Of a stretch of 64,000 nt of DNA, positions 38,801-49,200 are shown one piece after another. A program made the position numbers and the translations under genes. The DNA comes from Phoronis australis (taxonomy: Eukaryota > Phoronida > Phoronidae), in the NCBI GenBank assembly GCA_002633005.1, contig NMRA01000113.1, forward strand, positions 874,556 to 938,555. Reading direction: 5' to 3'. Below the pieces are notes generated by a model that did not search any database, was not told where the DNA came from, and was given only the letters and a program-made list of their open reading frames with translations. Every line of letters begins with the position of its first letter. Position 1 is the stretch's first letter.

Positions 38801-41593
38801 ACACTAATTCCGGTCAACAGGAAAATGCATGGCCCCAACCATAAATGACGGTGTAGTTGTGCGACGTAACCAGAACGCAGAACATAAAATGGAGCTGGAC
38901 TACACGTGCGATGACGGCTTCGAGAAGCAGAAGGGTGAACGTTCGATTTGTTACAACGGAACATGGCGCCCGCCACCAAGATGTTTACCGGGTCAGTTCT
39001 GTCTCCTTCAAAAGAATTTCTCATAAATGCGCTATTTACCGGCCATCCTGGGGTACACTTTTTACTTTGGTCGTGGTTGGCTTATAAGCGGCCTGTGCCT
39101 TTGCTAGTTACGTGATCCAGTCATTTTTAAATTAAAATTTTGTTAAGTTGCGATATGACTGATCGTCTTCTCAACCATAAAAGGGTCAATTTTTAAAATA
39201 TCACAATACTCAGCTAACATCGTAAAATAACAAATTAATTGAAGTCAAAGGTTACCAAATAGACCTACATCTATTTATCAGATCAGTTTTGACGGCCTTA
39301 TTCGAATTATCTACGAAATGAAATTAACTGAAATTCGTGTGACTGAAGAACGTCAATTTGGGGTTTGTCTGAACCCTAATCACAACAATCCGTGTTTTGT
39401 CAGAACTTCATTGGCCTGAAGCTTATTAGCTATTACTGTCTCTTGACACCAGAAAATATTGTTATTCCGCCTCCTCTTACTCATACATGATTCGAAAAGG
39501 TTTGAGAAATCTTGTTATGCTCAGATTTTCCACAGCAAACCGATTCAGATTTGTTTAAATTCAAGAAGAGAATTTTTGCGAATGCAAATATATATTTTTT
39601 ATTTGACCCCTCAAATTAAGGAATAATAGGGCCGCCTGTCACTCTTTTTTACGCTTTTATCTTTTGAAATTGAGTAATCATTTGATATAAATCCAGCTCT
39701 TGGAAGGGGCCCAGTGATGGCATCCGTACCCTTGTCTTGTTTTTTCTGATTCATGCCCTATTTTATTAAAGGGTCACTCACTCAGGTAACCCGCCTACCG
39801 TAATGGTGTAATGAAATGGCTTTCTTGCAATGTTTTTTGTGAAATTTTAAAAATATTTCATGTTAAAATGAACCGATGATGGAAGGAGTGTGGCACGATG
39901 ATGTGATGATATTTTCCAGTTTTTAAAATAATGTAACCTCCCTTGTTGGAGTATTTGGGGAACGTTCCTTTCATATTTAGAGACTTCCTCTCAAACGGGG
40001 TTCTCTCTTGGAGGTGCGGCACAAGGCATTTGCCCTTTGCCCTCTATAAATCCGGCACTGTCAACTATTCGCGAAAGTAGAAAACATTTTAAAATTGGTT
40101 ATGAAGTCCCAGAATATGTCCATGCGAAGCGCAGCTGCAGTATTATGGCATGCCCAACAAACGAGAAAAAAGCAGGACTGTGAATTGTGCATAGACAATA
40201 TTTTGGATGGTTTTATAACGATAAAAACATCGGTACATTTCCCCAAAGAATTCCAAGATCGTTGTTAGCAAAGCATTTTTGATGAATTTGTTCATGCGGA
40301 ACTCGCTTTCTGGAGTAGATCTTTTTACGTCTGCGAACAGGTGCTAAAAGCGCATGTACTGGTAAACGTAAACAAAGCTTTCTATCTTGGAGAGCCAAAT
40401 GTGCACTTGAACCGTGACAGGTTACCACTGGAATGAATCAGAATTCCCCCTAACAGGGGTTAGAATTGGTATCAACAGGTAAGGGTGCAGGTGGGACAGA
40501 ACTAGAAAAAATAACCGCGGGATTACATTTTATTCCTTCAAAAATCATGCTTGTATGGTAGTACAGTCGTCTTGGCAATGCGCCGTGTCAGTATATTGCC
40601 GACTCCAGTCAAAAGTTTAACTTGAAACAGGACGTAAGATGCTTTCTCTTTAATTTTAGCTCCATGCCGGGATCGGCCGCCTATAATTCGTAACGGAGAA
40701 TATCGTTATGTCGGCACAAACCATTTAGACAAGGTCAAATACGAATGCAAGATAGGATATTCGCTCATGAACGATCCCAAGTTGGAATGTCGACACGGCA
40801 AATGGAGGGGTCTTACTCCATGGTGCAAACCACGTGAGTTTATTAACAGGCCAATTGTGTTACTAAACGAGTGAAGTTGTTCTACTGCAAAGTTCCTCGA
40901 ATGATGTAAAAAATGTTTCTAAAGACCGATTTCCATGAAACGACATGCAACAATACGCGCATTTAGGCATTGCGGGTTATAGTATCGGCAACTCTTTTCA
41001 AAGTAAAGCCAATTTAAAAAAACAGACATACCTGTAACGGGTGGAAACGATTCCATATGGCCTTGACTCGCAACAAAAGTGGACCAGCTTGACAATTAAC
41101 AGCTCAAATTAACGGCTTAGGGAATCGTAGCCGGAATTTAGAGTCACGGCCCTGGAATTATTTCCGTCCCTGGTTTAATGTAGTCATAAATTTTCTGGAC
41201 ACACAGTCGGATAAAAGTATCTGCAACATTTACAAATTGAATTCGTCTGCATTAGTGGTCTTCTGTTTCAAAACTTATACCTTAGGCGCTGGATAATAAC
41301 AAGCGTTTCCTTTTGCAGTTTACTGTGAACATCCAGGCAAGGTGAGACACGGTGAGATGCTATTGGTCGGTGTCAAAGGAAAATACACCTACCACGAGCA
41401 CGTGCCAAACATAGGACAAGGTCAACAAATTGAGTTTCATTGTGACCGAAACTACAAACTTGTCGGCTCAGAACGGTCAACGTGTATGAACGGACACTGG
41501 AACCCGCGACCGCGACCCAAGAAAAAGTGTGTTAAAGGAACGCATGTCAATTTACCATTCAGGTTCCGATTAGTTAGAAGGAAAAGGCAATGA
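26837..41593 (+). CDS. Secreted WAP plus eight-CCP (sushi) protein, LEV-9-like, complete 11-exon CDS
   Basis: Exons: 26837-26897, 31329-31484, 32335-32520, 34573-34746, 35199-35372, 36073-36246, 36469-36550, 37858-37949, 38821-38991, 40660-40833, 41319-41593; 1719 nt, 572 aa plus stop. The order is a signal peptide (MEFGHRFCCLLWIIMLECIL), a WAP-like eight-cysteine domain, eight CCP modules each with four Cys and the C-terminal Trp, and the tail RFRLVRRKRQ. There is no transmembrane segment or GPI signal. Introns between modules are phase 1; only CCP5 is split, by a phase 2 intron. One WAP followed by eight CCPs is the architecture of C. elegans LEV-9, which scaffolds acetylcholine-receptor clusters with LEV-10 and is processed near its C-terminus. 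I infer a LEV-9-type extracellular scaffold. A complement-regulator-like or adhesion role is possible from CCPs alone. Confidence 0.88.
27356..28250 (-). pseudogene. Relic mariner/Tc1-superfamily transposase in intron 1
   Basis: The minus strand shows decayed DDD/E-transposase phrases: LNHYFQNRIVSR and, in a shifted frame, FADVPWPQHSQDLNSLGYF (cf. the WP-R-S-PDL-P-D-F motif), then the basic C-terminal VFRRRRHS near 27500. GGGGTGTCCCAAAATCTTG at 27357 resembles an element terminus. Frameshifts and stops throughout; inactive. The other end was not located. Confidence 0.65.
29742..29962 (-). mobile_element. MITE copy B in intron 1 of the WAP-CCP gene
   Basis: The reverse complement matches 17245-17485 along its length, including CCAAGAAACTCTCTTAAGTT and TTTCTTGAAA. 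The two copies are in opposite orientation. Confidence 0.75.
31329..31484 (+). CDS. WAP-CCP gene exon 2, WAP-like domain
   Basis: DCPKKPELIGHRRCLKACS, then ESDCRGRRRTCLCDD and VCGTSCVNP: eight cysteines in WAP order. The fifth and sixth are spaced as CLC rather than the classical adjacent CC. Acceptor TTTCGCAG, donor GTAAGA. Confidence 0.88.
31640..31775. repeat. Short dispersed repeat fragments
   Basis: GGTGGCCAGCCCTGAAATTG recurs in diverged form near 62805 (GGTTGGCCAATCCTGAAATT). The following AACGGAAATAG...TTACGGTAAGG matches 24115-24190. Confidence 0.45.
32335..32520 (+). CDS. WAP-CCP gene exon 3, CCP1
   Basis: One complete sushi module, Cys at KCQP, YSCV, RICV, PTCV, with the GSW Trp before the last Cys. 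Phase 1 to phase 1. Confidence 0.93.
34573..34746 (+). CDS. WAP-CCP gene exon 4, CCP2
   Basis: ACRSPPHVENALF ... YYCRRGYY ... ATCGEGSWNG ... MSCI: a complete module. Acceptor TTTGCAG, donor GTGAGA. Confidence 0.93.
35199..35372 (+). CDS. WAP-CCP gene exon 5, CCP3
   Basis: KSCGHPGDVPNGIRHG ... YRCQPGYRLIG ... RICKDDGSWSS ... PFCT: a classic module. The acceptor is taken at TTAAAAG (phase 2 bases CA); an alternative AG a few bases on would break phase. Confidence 0.9.
36073..36246 (+). CDS. WAP-CCP gene exon 6, CCP4
   Basis: IQCRPLYKPQNGKVLG ... FECNPGFRIIG ... RTCQANGTWTG ... VVCQ. Acceptor CCTTCCAG, donor GTAAGT. Confidence 0.93.
36469..36550 (+). CDS. WAP-CCP gene exon 7, first half of CCP5
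   Basis: IDCGLPEFHNGVIEG to EIVF plus AG of a split Arg. The donor GTATCG gives phase 2, unlike every other intron of the gene. Confidence 0.85.
37858..37949 (+). CDS. WAP-CCP gene exon 8, second half of CCP5
   Basis: RCHPGTTFEGTS, AKCLETGQWSDQPPKCW: supplies the second to fourth Cys of the module. Acceptor TTTTTCAG, donor GTAAGT. Confidence 0.88.
38821..38991 (+). CDS. WAP-CCP gene exon 9, CCP6
   Basis: KCMAPTINDGVVVRR ... YTCDDGFEKQ ... SICYNGTWRPPPRC. Acceptor TCAACAG, donor GTCAGT. Confidence 0.92.
40660..40833 (+). CDS. WAP-CCP gene exon 10, CCP7
   Basis: PCRDRPPIIRNGEYR ... YECKIGYSLM ... LECRHGKWRG ... PWCKP. It is missed by simple ORF scans because it is short. Acceptor AATTTTAG, donor GTGAGT. 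Confidence 0.92.
41319..41593 (+). CDS. WAP-CCP gene last exon, CCP8 and polybasic tail
   Basis: YCEHPGKVRHGEMLLVG ... FHCDRNYKLVG ... STCMNGHWNPRP ... KKCV: a CCP lengthened by about ten residues between its first and second Cys. It is followed by GTHVNLPFRFRLVRRKRQ and TGA. RLVRRKRQ resembles a furin-type or other basic processing site. Confidence 0.92.
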
Positions 41594-43118
41594 CAGAATC
41601 TGAATGAAAGTGATAGACTACAAGCGCGAGCCCTCGCATTTGGCAAAAGTGGGCAAAACGGTCCGCCTGCGAGAAACAAAAAGTCCGAGAAAATGAGACA
41701 AAAGACCACTAAACAAGCACAAAACGCGCAAGTCACAGTAGTGCGCCCGTTTTTTTTTTAGTCCTATTTTGTTACCAAAAGGTCTACAACGTTAGGAATT
41801 CGAGCCCCCATAAGGCTGGGTGCGCGCATGGTCTACATTTGTGAGAGCATACGAACGGTGGTGGCATGTTAATAAAGAAGACGTAGAGGTGGAAGTGCAA
41901 ATAATGGTTAGGTTATGTAGGACCTTATGTGTATTTTGCCACTAGTATCTACAAAACCATAGATTTTAATTAAATAAAGGTCTATATTTTCTGTCGTAGA
42001 AAGTTAGAAAAATTCGCTTTTTAACCAATAAATTTGCCATTGAGTCACATGAAAATATAATTTTTGGTAAAATTTAGCAAAGGCACATTCATAGCAACAA
42101 AATGACCAAATTTCAGTTGTAATAAATGTTGAAGATGAAATCTCTAAAACCCTTAGTTTTCTTTTAGTTATTACAATTTTGTTTTCCTGTAAAAATCCAA
42201 GATAGTTATTATCTTTGAAAGCCCCTCTTGCACAAGAGGAACATTTAAAACAATTCCTAATAGAAGGTTGAGGAACAGTGTGATGTAAAGAATTTAATTT
42301 TATAGTTTCATGTGAATCTGAACAGCCATTTGTGAAATAGGGTGTACCAAATTAGCCAAATGTAGAGTTTTTATAAGGCCCTACATAACCCTGAGACTTT
42401 ACTTGGTTAATGTTTGTTGTCATTTTATTTTAAAAAACACTTCCGTAATAATGCGATCATGTAAAAATTATTAAAGTATAACATGAGTTTTTGGAGATTA
42501 TTGAGCTAGTTAATCTAAAATTTGTTTTAGTTGACTTCAAATCCAGTGGTTGACTACTGTTGGAGCTCACAGCATGTCAAACTTATTTCAGACTACTGAC
42601 TTACAGTTCAGTGAGGAGGACAAAATATTGTGCAGTTGAACCAAGAACAGATGTACTTTGATGATGTAAGCTGTTTAACATCTTCATTGAACTCAATGTT
42701 TATTTTACATATCTTTATTCCAAATAAAGTAACCATTATGTACACATCAGTTTAACATGTAACAGAGTATATACATAAATACAATAAAACTGGTGCCTTA
42801 ACACCCGTGGATTTAAGATGTCGTGAGGTCAACCATTATCTTTGAAGGGGAAATGTATACGGAGCCCCTAAAAAGAGCATGCTGACAGTATTTTGGTTAC
42901 GCCTGTACCAGGGGTCAGACCCCCCCTAAATCCACCTATGGTCAGATGAACTTAACTGTCCACAGGTTACAGGTCAATGCAAACACATTGGGTAAGTCCA
43001 GCCTCCAATCATCTCAAGTCATTGACGTTCTAAACAGTATGCCCAAGGCAATGACTGATAAATGTGACAAGCACAGTTACCAATGGAGATTGAAACATTG
43101 CGAGCTCAGAAAATCCAA
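41594..43118. other. Convergent intergenic gap with poly(A) signals for both flanking genes
   Basis: AATAAA on plus at 41973-41978 (380 bp past the WAP-CCP stop) and on minus at 42719-42714 (400 bp past the RAD9 stop). A MITE-like element occupies 42805-42941. No gene seen. Confidence 0.5.
42805..42941. mobile_element. Decayed MITE with CCGTGGATTTA / TAAATCCACCTATGG ends
   Basis: Inverted ends and an inner C-run (GACCCCCCCTAAATCC) resemble the 25248-25549 element in design but differ in terminal sequence. About 137 bp, non-coding. Confidence 0.55.
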
Positions 43119-43226
43119 TTAATTGTCTTCTTCATCTGTGTCTTCTGCCAGTACCAGGGACTGATCAGCTGTTGGCTTCTGAGAAGTAACTGATGACTGA
43201 GACAGACCAAAGAACAGCGACTTAAA
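43119..43226 (-). CDS. RAD9: RAD9 last exon
   Basis: [16 protein letters not shown] ... [15 protein letters not shown] at 43121-43119. The terminal Thr sits where human RAD9A has the TOPBP1-binding phospho-Ser (AEDSEGEG). Confidence 0.93.
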   Translation of the reverse strand, partial: FKSLFFGLSQSSVTSQKPTADQSLVLAEDTDEEDN

Positions 43227-46200
43227 CTGGAAATAACCATTGCATACTGTCAGTTTATAATAAAAAAACAAGTTATTAAACGTACAGAAAGCAACGTGCA
43301 GCCTTAAAATGAGCCCACAACTGCACCACAAATGATGTGCTTCTAGGGGTGTTTACCAATATGGCCATTGGATGGTGCAAAATACGTCGAACTCATCCAA
43401 AAATGAAAAAGCATTGTCTCCTTAATAGAAAAGTATTTGCCAAATGTCATGAAAATCTGTCAAGGAACACTAAAGACACAGAAGCAAAGTTGATAAAACA
43501 AATTGCCACTAGGAGGCACAGCGGTAGTCAAATTCAACCGTTAGACCTCCCATTAACAGGAATTCACTTGCCAAATTTCCAAAAGATCTTTTAAGGGGTT
43601 TCTGTAGTCAGATAAATCCGAAAGTTGTCATCATCCGTTGTCAAGTTCATAGAATTACGACAAGTTTGACAAAGATCTTGCATGAAGGGGTATAGGACAA
43701 GACGCAAAAAAGGGAAAACTGCCACTAGAGGGCATCACAGTAGTCAAAGTCCCTCAAAAATTATTGTCACCCATGTTCACCCCGGTAAAAACACATACAC
43801 CAATTTTAAGCAAGATCTTATTGAGTCATTTGACATGAGAGAGGCAGGTCCCAAAAACAGATTAAAAAAATAATAAAAATGGCCAATAGGTGCCATACAT
43901 TACGTCAAATCCAGCTGAAGACGGGAAGGTGTCATTGCCTCTTTCATAGAAACCTATCAGCCAAATTTCATGAATATTGGTTGGGTAACTCCAAAGACAG
44001 AAGAAAATGGAAATGAATAAAATTGCCACAAGGAGGCACAGCAGTAGTTGGATACATCCAAAAATAATCGTCAGCCATGTTCTTCACAGTAGGAACACCT
44101 GTGGCCCTCCAGATGGCGTAAAATATGTTAAATCCAACTGAAAATCAGAAGGTGGTGTCATCTCCCTAATATCTGTCAGAAAATTTGCTCATGTGATCTC
44201 ATCCATATTGGAACATAATTATATGCAAAATCATGTGAACATTCATCCAGGGCTTATGGAGGTACAGCAGCGGACGGCGGAGAGGGATGACAGCATAATG
44301 TGCCCACATAAAAATGGCCACCAGATGGCGCACAATATGTCAAATCCATCCCAATGTGGACAGGTGTTGTCGTTTTCATAACAAAAACTTGTTTGCCAAA
44401 TTTTATGAAAAACCATCCACGAAGGTCCTGCAAAGGATTAGGGAGATATGGACATGGAAGCAAGACAAAATCACGACTAAGTGGTGCCAGTAGTCAAACC
44501 CGTCTGAAAAGCAATGTCAGCCAATGTCATCTGATTACTAACACGTCTGCCAAGTTTCATAATGATCCTCGTGGTGGTTTAGCGGATAAAGAGGCAAACA
44601 GCTAAAAGGACCCAAAATAATCAAAATGGCCACCAGGTGCCACAGAATACATTGAATACTAAAAATAGAAAGGCATCCTTGTCTCCTTAATTCAAACCTA
44701 TTTTGCCAACTTTCACAAAATCCCATCAATGAGCTCTTGAAGCTACAGGACACAACAGTAGTTGAACTAGTTTGAAACTCTTGGTCATCTGCTGTCAGCT
44801 TCACAGGAAAACATGCTAATTTTTTAATTTTCACAAAGGGCAAAGGAGATACCGTCGCGCACACAAAAAACAAAATCACCACTAGGGCGTGCCACAATAA
44901 TTGAACCTGTCCAAAAATCAATGCCAGCCAGTTTTCTCATCAGGAACAGATTTGCCAATTTGGCAGATAGAGGTGGGTGCCAAAAACAAGTAAACTTTAA
45001 AAATGGCCACCAGGTGGTGGTGTGTCAAATCCATCTGAAAATGGGAAGACATCATTGTGTTCTTAATAGGAACCTATTTGCCACATTTCATGAAAATCCA
45101 TCAAGGAAGATACAGAGGCAAACATAATAAAACTAAAATTGCCACTAGGGGGAGAGCTGTAGTTGGTTTGGTGCAAAACTCGTCCACATCTGTTGTCAGC
45201 TACACAGAAACACATCTGCCAATTCTCATTAAGATCCTGCAAGGGGTTAAGGACATACAGCAGCGGATACCATGTAACTGGACGCCCAGACAGCAATATG
45301 CACCCATATAAGTATAAGTGAGTGCATAAAAATGGCTCTTGACCTATTTCAATTTTCAGCAGTGGCATAATAAGCATATTCAGCACAGATGAAATAATTT
45401 ATAACAGGAAGGAAGCAATTTAAAAATGAACATTTGTGGCCCCCATTCAACAAAACTTATGCGCTTGATAACAACAATAGCCTTACACCACCACAGGTCT
45501 CCCTTATGTGGACAAAACAAACTTAAAAAAATTGAGATCACAAAAATTCATCACAAAATATCACCATGCCTTACAAAATAAGCATGCGATCAAATTACCT
45601 TTTATCGCGATAGTTTGGGATCTACACAACGTAGCTAGGTTACACTACAACTGCCGAATAATAGTTCGATGTCATGCCAACAGCTACGCTTTAAAGATCC
45701 ACGAAATGAGCCTCAGCAGTGTTTGAAAATTTTTTATTTAAATATTTCACAACCAATTTGAAGGTCATTTCGTTTATAAACAGACAAAGCTCTACAACCT
45801 CACACAAAAAATTCCATCTGCTGTGAAAGTCACACTGGTCACAGGGGCTATGCACCTTACCCTTTTCCTTGGGGGAGTGCCAGGGACTTCATCATCAGTG
45901 AGCGAGTGACTTGGTTGGTCAGCGTCCATGAACATGTCCTTGTTCCTCTGAAATAAACACCAGTGTTGTAACAGAAAAGGCAAGTCAAGTGAAAACAAGA
46001 AAAGTGACCACGATGTAGACAATTTGTACGAGAATACATGTAGAGAACTTATGAAAATCTATGACATTTAAGTTCAACCAAGGTACACAGCTCAATTTTA
46101 GTAAAAGAAAGTCTATTTTAACAGTGCAAAAAAGCCAATGTGTGTTACATAATGCATGATCAATGAACTATCCAAACCAACATCCCATTACCTCGCCGGT

Positions 46201-49200
46201 TTGAACAGGAATAAGAGGACCAGAGGGAGCCAGAGTGTTCATGTCACCCCTGGGGATGTGTGCTGGCTGCTCTCTGCCACCTGGTGGTAGGCTCATTAAG
46301 TCATCTGTTAGTAACTCATCTAAGTCATCATTCATTAGATCTTCATAGGCAGCTTCAAAACGAGCAGATATTGACTTGCGTTTTCTGAAAGGAATATATA
46401 TCAAGAAATACAAAACATGGTTGAAAAAGAAAAAAGAATACGGATAGCATAGTAGCTCCCTCTCTTAGCTTCTTTTGAAAATTCACGCAGTGGTACAGCA
46501 ATTCTGTTTAGTGAAACTATACTAAGCAGGGTCCACAGCAAGCTCAAGTACATGAAAGAGGTGCTCTGACATGACCAACATAAGGATTTAATGACAGTGT
46601 ACTACTCTCCACATACACGTTTAGGGGAACAGATTAAGAGTCAATATAAGGAAAGTTTAAGAGTATATGATTAAAGAAGTTAATGAAAATCAAGATACAC
46701 AAAGGATTTAAAATTAATTCTACTCCAGTACCTTTCAGATTCCACATTCATTTGTGTGCTTGTGTGAACTTTACTTGTACTTGGATGAGAGGAATCCATA
46801 CTGATGTTCCTGTGTGAAAGTTCTTACATAAATCAACTACATAACCACAATACTAAAATAAACAGTTGGTAAAATTCAACCTTCACATTATTCAATATAG
46901 TAAAGATGGTGTAAGTATTCCTTTCATACAGTGACACTGGACTAAGTTGTTATTCTTTTAACTAAACATTCTTTTGTGAGGATACAGACAGGCCACAGGA
47001 ACAATTAGCTAGCTGCAGGAAGGCGAAATCATTGGGGAGTCTCATTCAAGTTTGTCAAAGTCCTTGAAAGAACTATTTCAATTCAGTGCTAATTATGTGT
47101 GCAGGCATACCCTCCACCTGCTGCAGTCCCAATCATGTCATTATTCTATTTATCTCCAGGCAACAAAACATAGCTTACCTTGTAGTGTTTTTGACCTGCT
47201 TACTCGGCTGAAATGATTGAGAATTAGACACACCTTGGGGTGCTAAAGTAGCCAGCACAAAGTTACCCTCAAATGTTGGGTCACTGTCAATGCAGAAGAC
47301 AATAGGTCTGAAATGAAATATAATTACCGATTAATTATCTCCTGATAAGCAAGAAATTCACCAACTCCTGTTATAAGTTTTCATAATTCAGAGAATTAAG
47401 AGTACCACCATGTCACTTAACAACTAACAAATGATTTTAAACGTGTTATAATTCTGGCAATTAGCAGTACTGTACTGCTGTGTCACTCAACAACTCCCTT
47501 CTAGTAGCAATGAGTTAGGTACAGTGCTTGGATAATGGAGCACTTGCACATTTATTATACCAGTAGGATCGCTAGTAAAGTGGGTCACTAAGGTCACCGA
47601 CTTCCCATGTATTTGCAATCGGCTGGTGTTTTTCTTGGCCGCTGGTTTCTTGTACATTATTGATTTGTATATGAATGATATTTGTTGAAAACTTGTTTGT
47701 TTGATTAATAAAGTCCTTCTGTAGGTCATATACGTATTTTACACAGTAGAATGTTTTCTTAGACTAACTTTCGGCAAAAATGTGAGTGCCTAAGATTTAA
47801 AGGTCAATATCAATTAGTTACACCAGTTTCCAACAATTTTCATAAACATAATGGATATGTAATTTGCAAAAAAAAACTGACAATCAGCAATCACAGAACA
47901 CAGCAAATACCTAAGAGGATGGAGATCGGCCCACACTCCCAGTGATCCTACTGGCAAAAATAAATATGCAAGTGTCCCATAACAATGTTTGAGATCATTA
48001 GTCAGTGTTCAACTGTGACTAAAATGGCAGCTGACAGTGTAAGCATGTACATCTTCCATAAAAATGTCCTTCATTGAAATTGATATTAAATGCAGCTGTC
48101 AGAGATGCAAGTGCTTAAGATATGAAACATGTCTTTAGCGCATATCTAATATCTCAGCTAATTCAATTGGAAATATACATTGTGTTGAGATCACCAGAAA
48201 TTAGGAGGGTTATGTGATAATTTTCATACTTAAAGGGTTGTAAAACCTCAAAACTTGTGTTGATTTCACCACAAATCTGCATTGTTCTGTGATAAATATT
48301 GTCTCTGTATTCCATAAGTTTGACAATATTTATGATTCCCTTGAGATATGCTTTGGATATAAAAACATAAATGGAAAGTTAAAGTGAACAGACCTTTAGA
48401 AAATCTAACAAGACCTCGATGGTCTTGTTAACTTTGTCTTTTCTTGTTCTTTCACTTTTTGTCAAGAATGCACTGCCAGGATGTTAAAACCGATCTTGCC
48501 AAATTATGATGAGTTGAAATCATATAAATTATTTCTAATTGCAATAAATGTAAATTATTACACAAAACTGATACAACACAAACTATAAAGATTTAACATT
48601 GCAGCATGACTTTAAAATATTACTATAACTTACTTCCCACTACCTTCAAAATGGACAGAAATCGGAGAGTTTGATGACTCTGAGAATGCCAAGATGGCCT
48701 GAAATTTACCAAAACTTCATAATAATGACGCTGTCACATTTCAAAATTAAATAAGAGCATAAGAGAGGATAACAGTAACATACAATACAAACACAGAGAC
48801 CCAAAAATCATACTTTCAGAATTTTTCCAGCAACTTTATACTTTTCAATGTTTTCCGCTTATTAACTGCCCTCAGTCAATGGTGCATCCGTCCTAACAAT
48901 TATTAACTGACTTTGTTGACTCGCCTCTTTCTCCAGCTATGCTGTCAAATCACGTGCCTGGCCACTGCAGCAAATTACATGCTTGTGCGTCATATACTGT
49001 GCACAAATATGAAACCAAGGAATTCGACCATGAAAAATTTTTGGACTCATATGAGCTGGTTAATTTTAAAGTTAGTAAAGTTGCCTACTGAGAAATTGGT
49101 ACGTTGTATGTGTTTGAACATTCTATCCATGTTTCATAAAAATGAAGTTTAGAAAAGGTATTGTACAGTAAGAGAAAATAGGACTTCTGGAACGAAACGT

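Noticed and set aside
43337-45311. Series of plus-strand frames (43337, 43682, 44193, 44354, 44921, 45057) as genes
   Set aside because: All lie inside repeat monomers and share phrases because the repeat does; no start context, domain or splice support.
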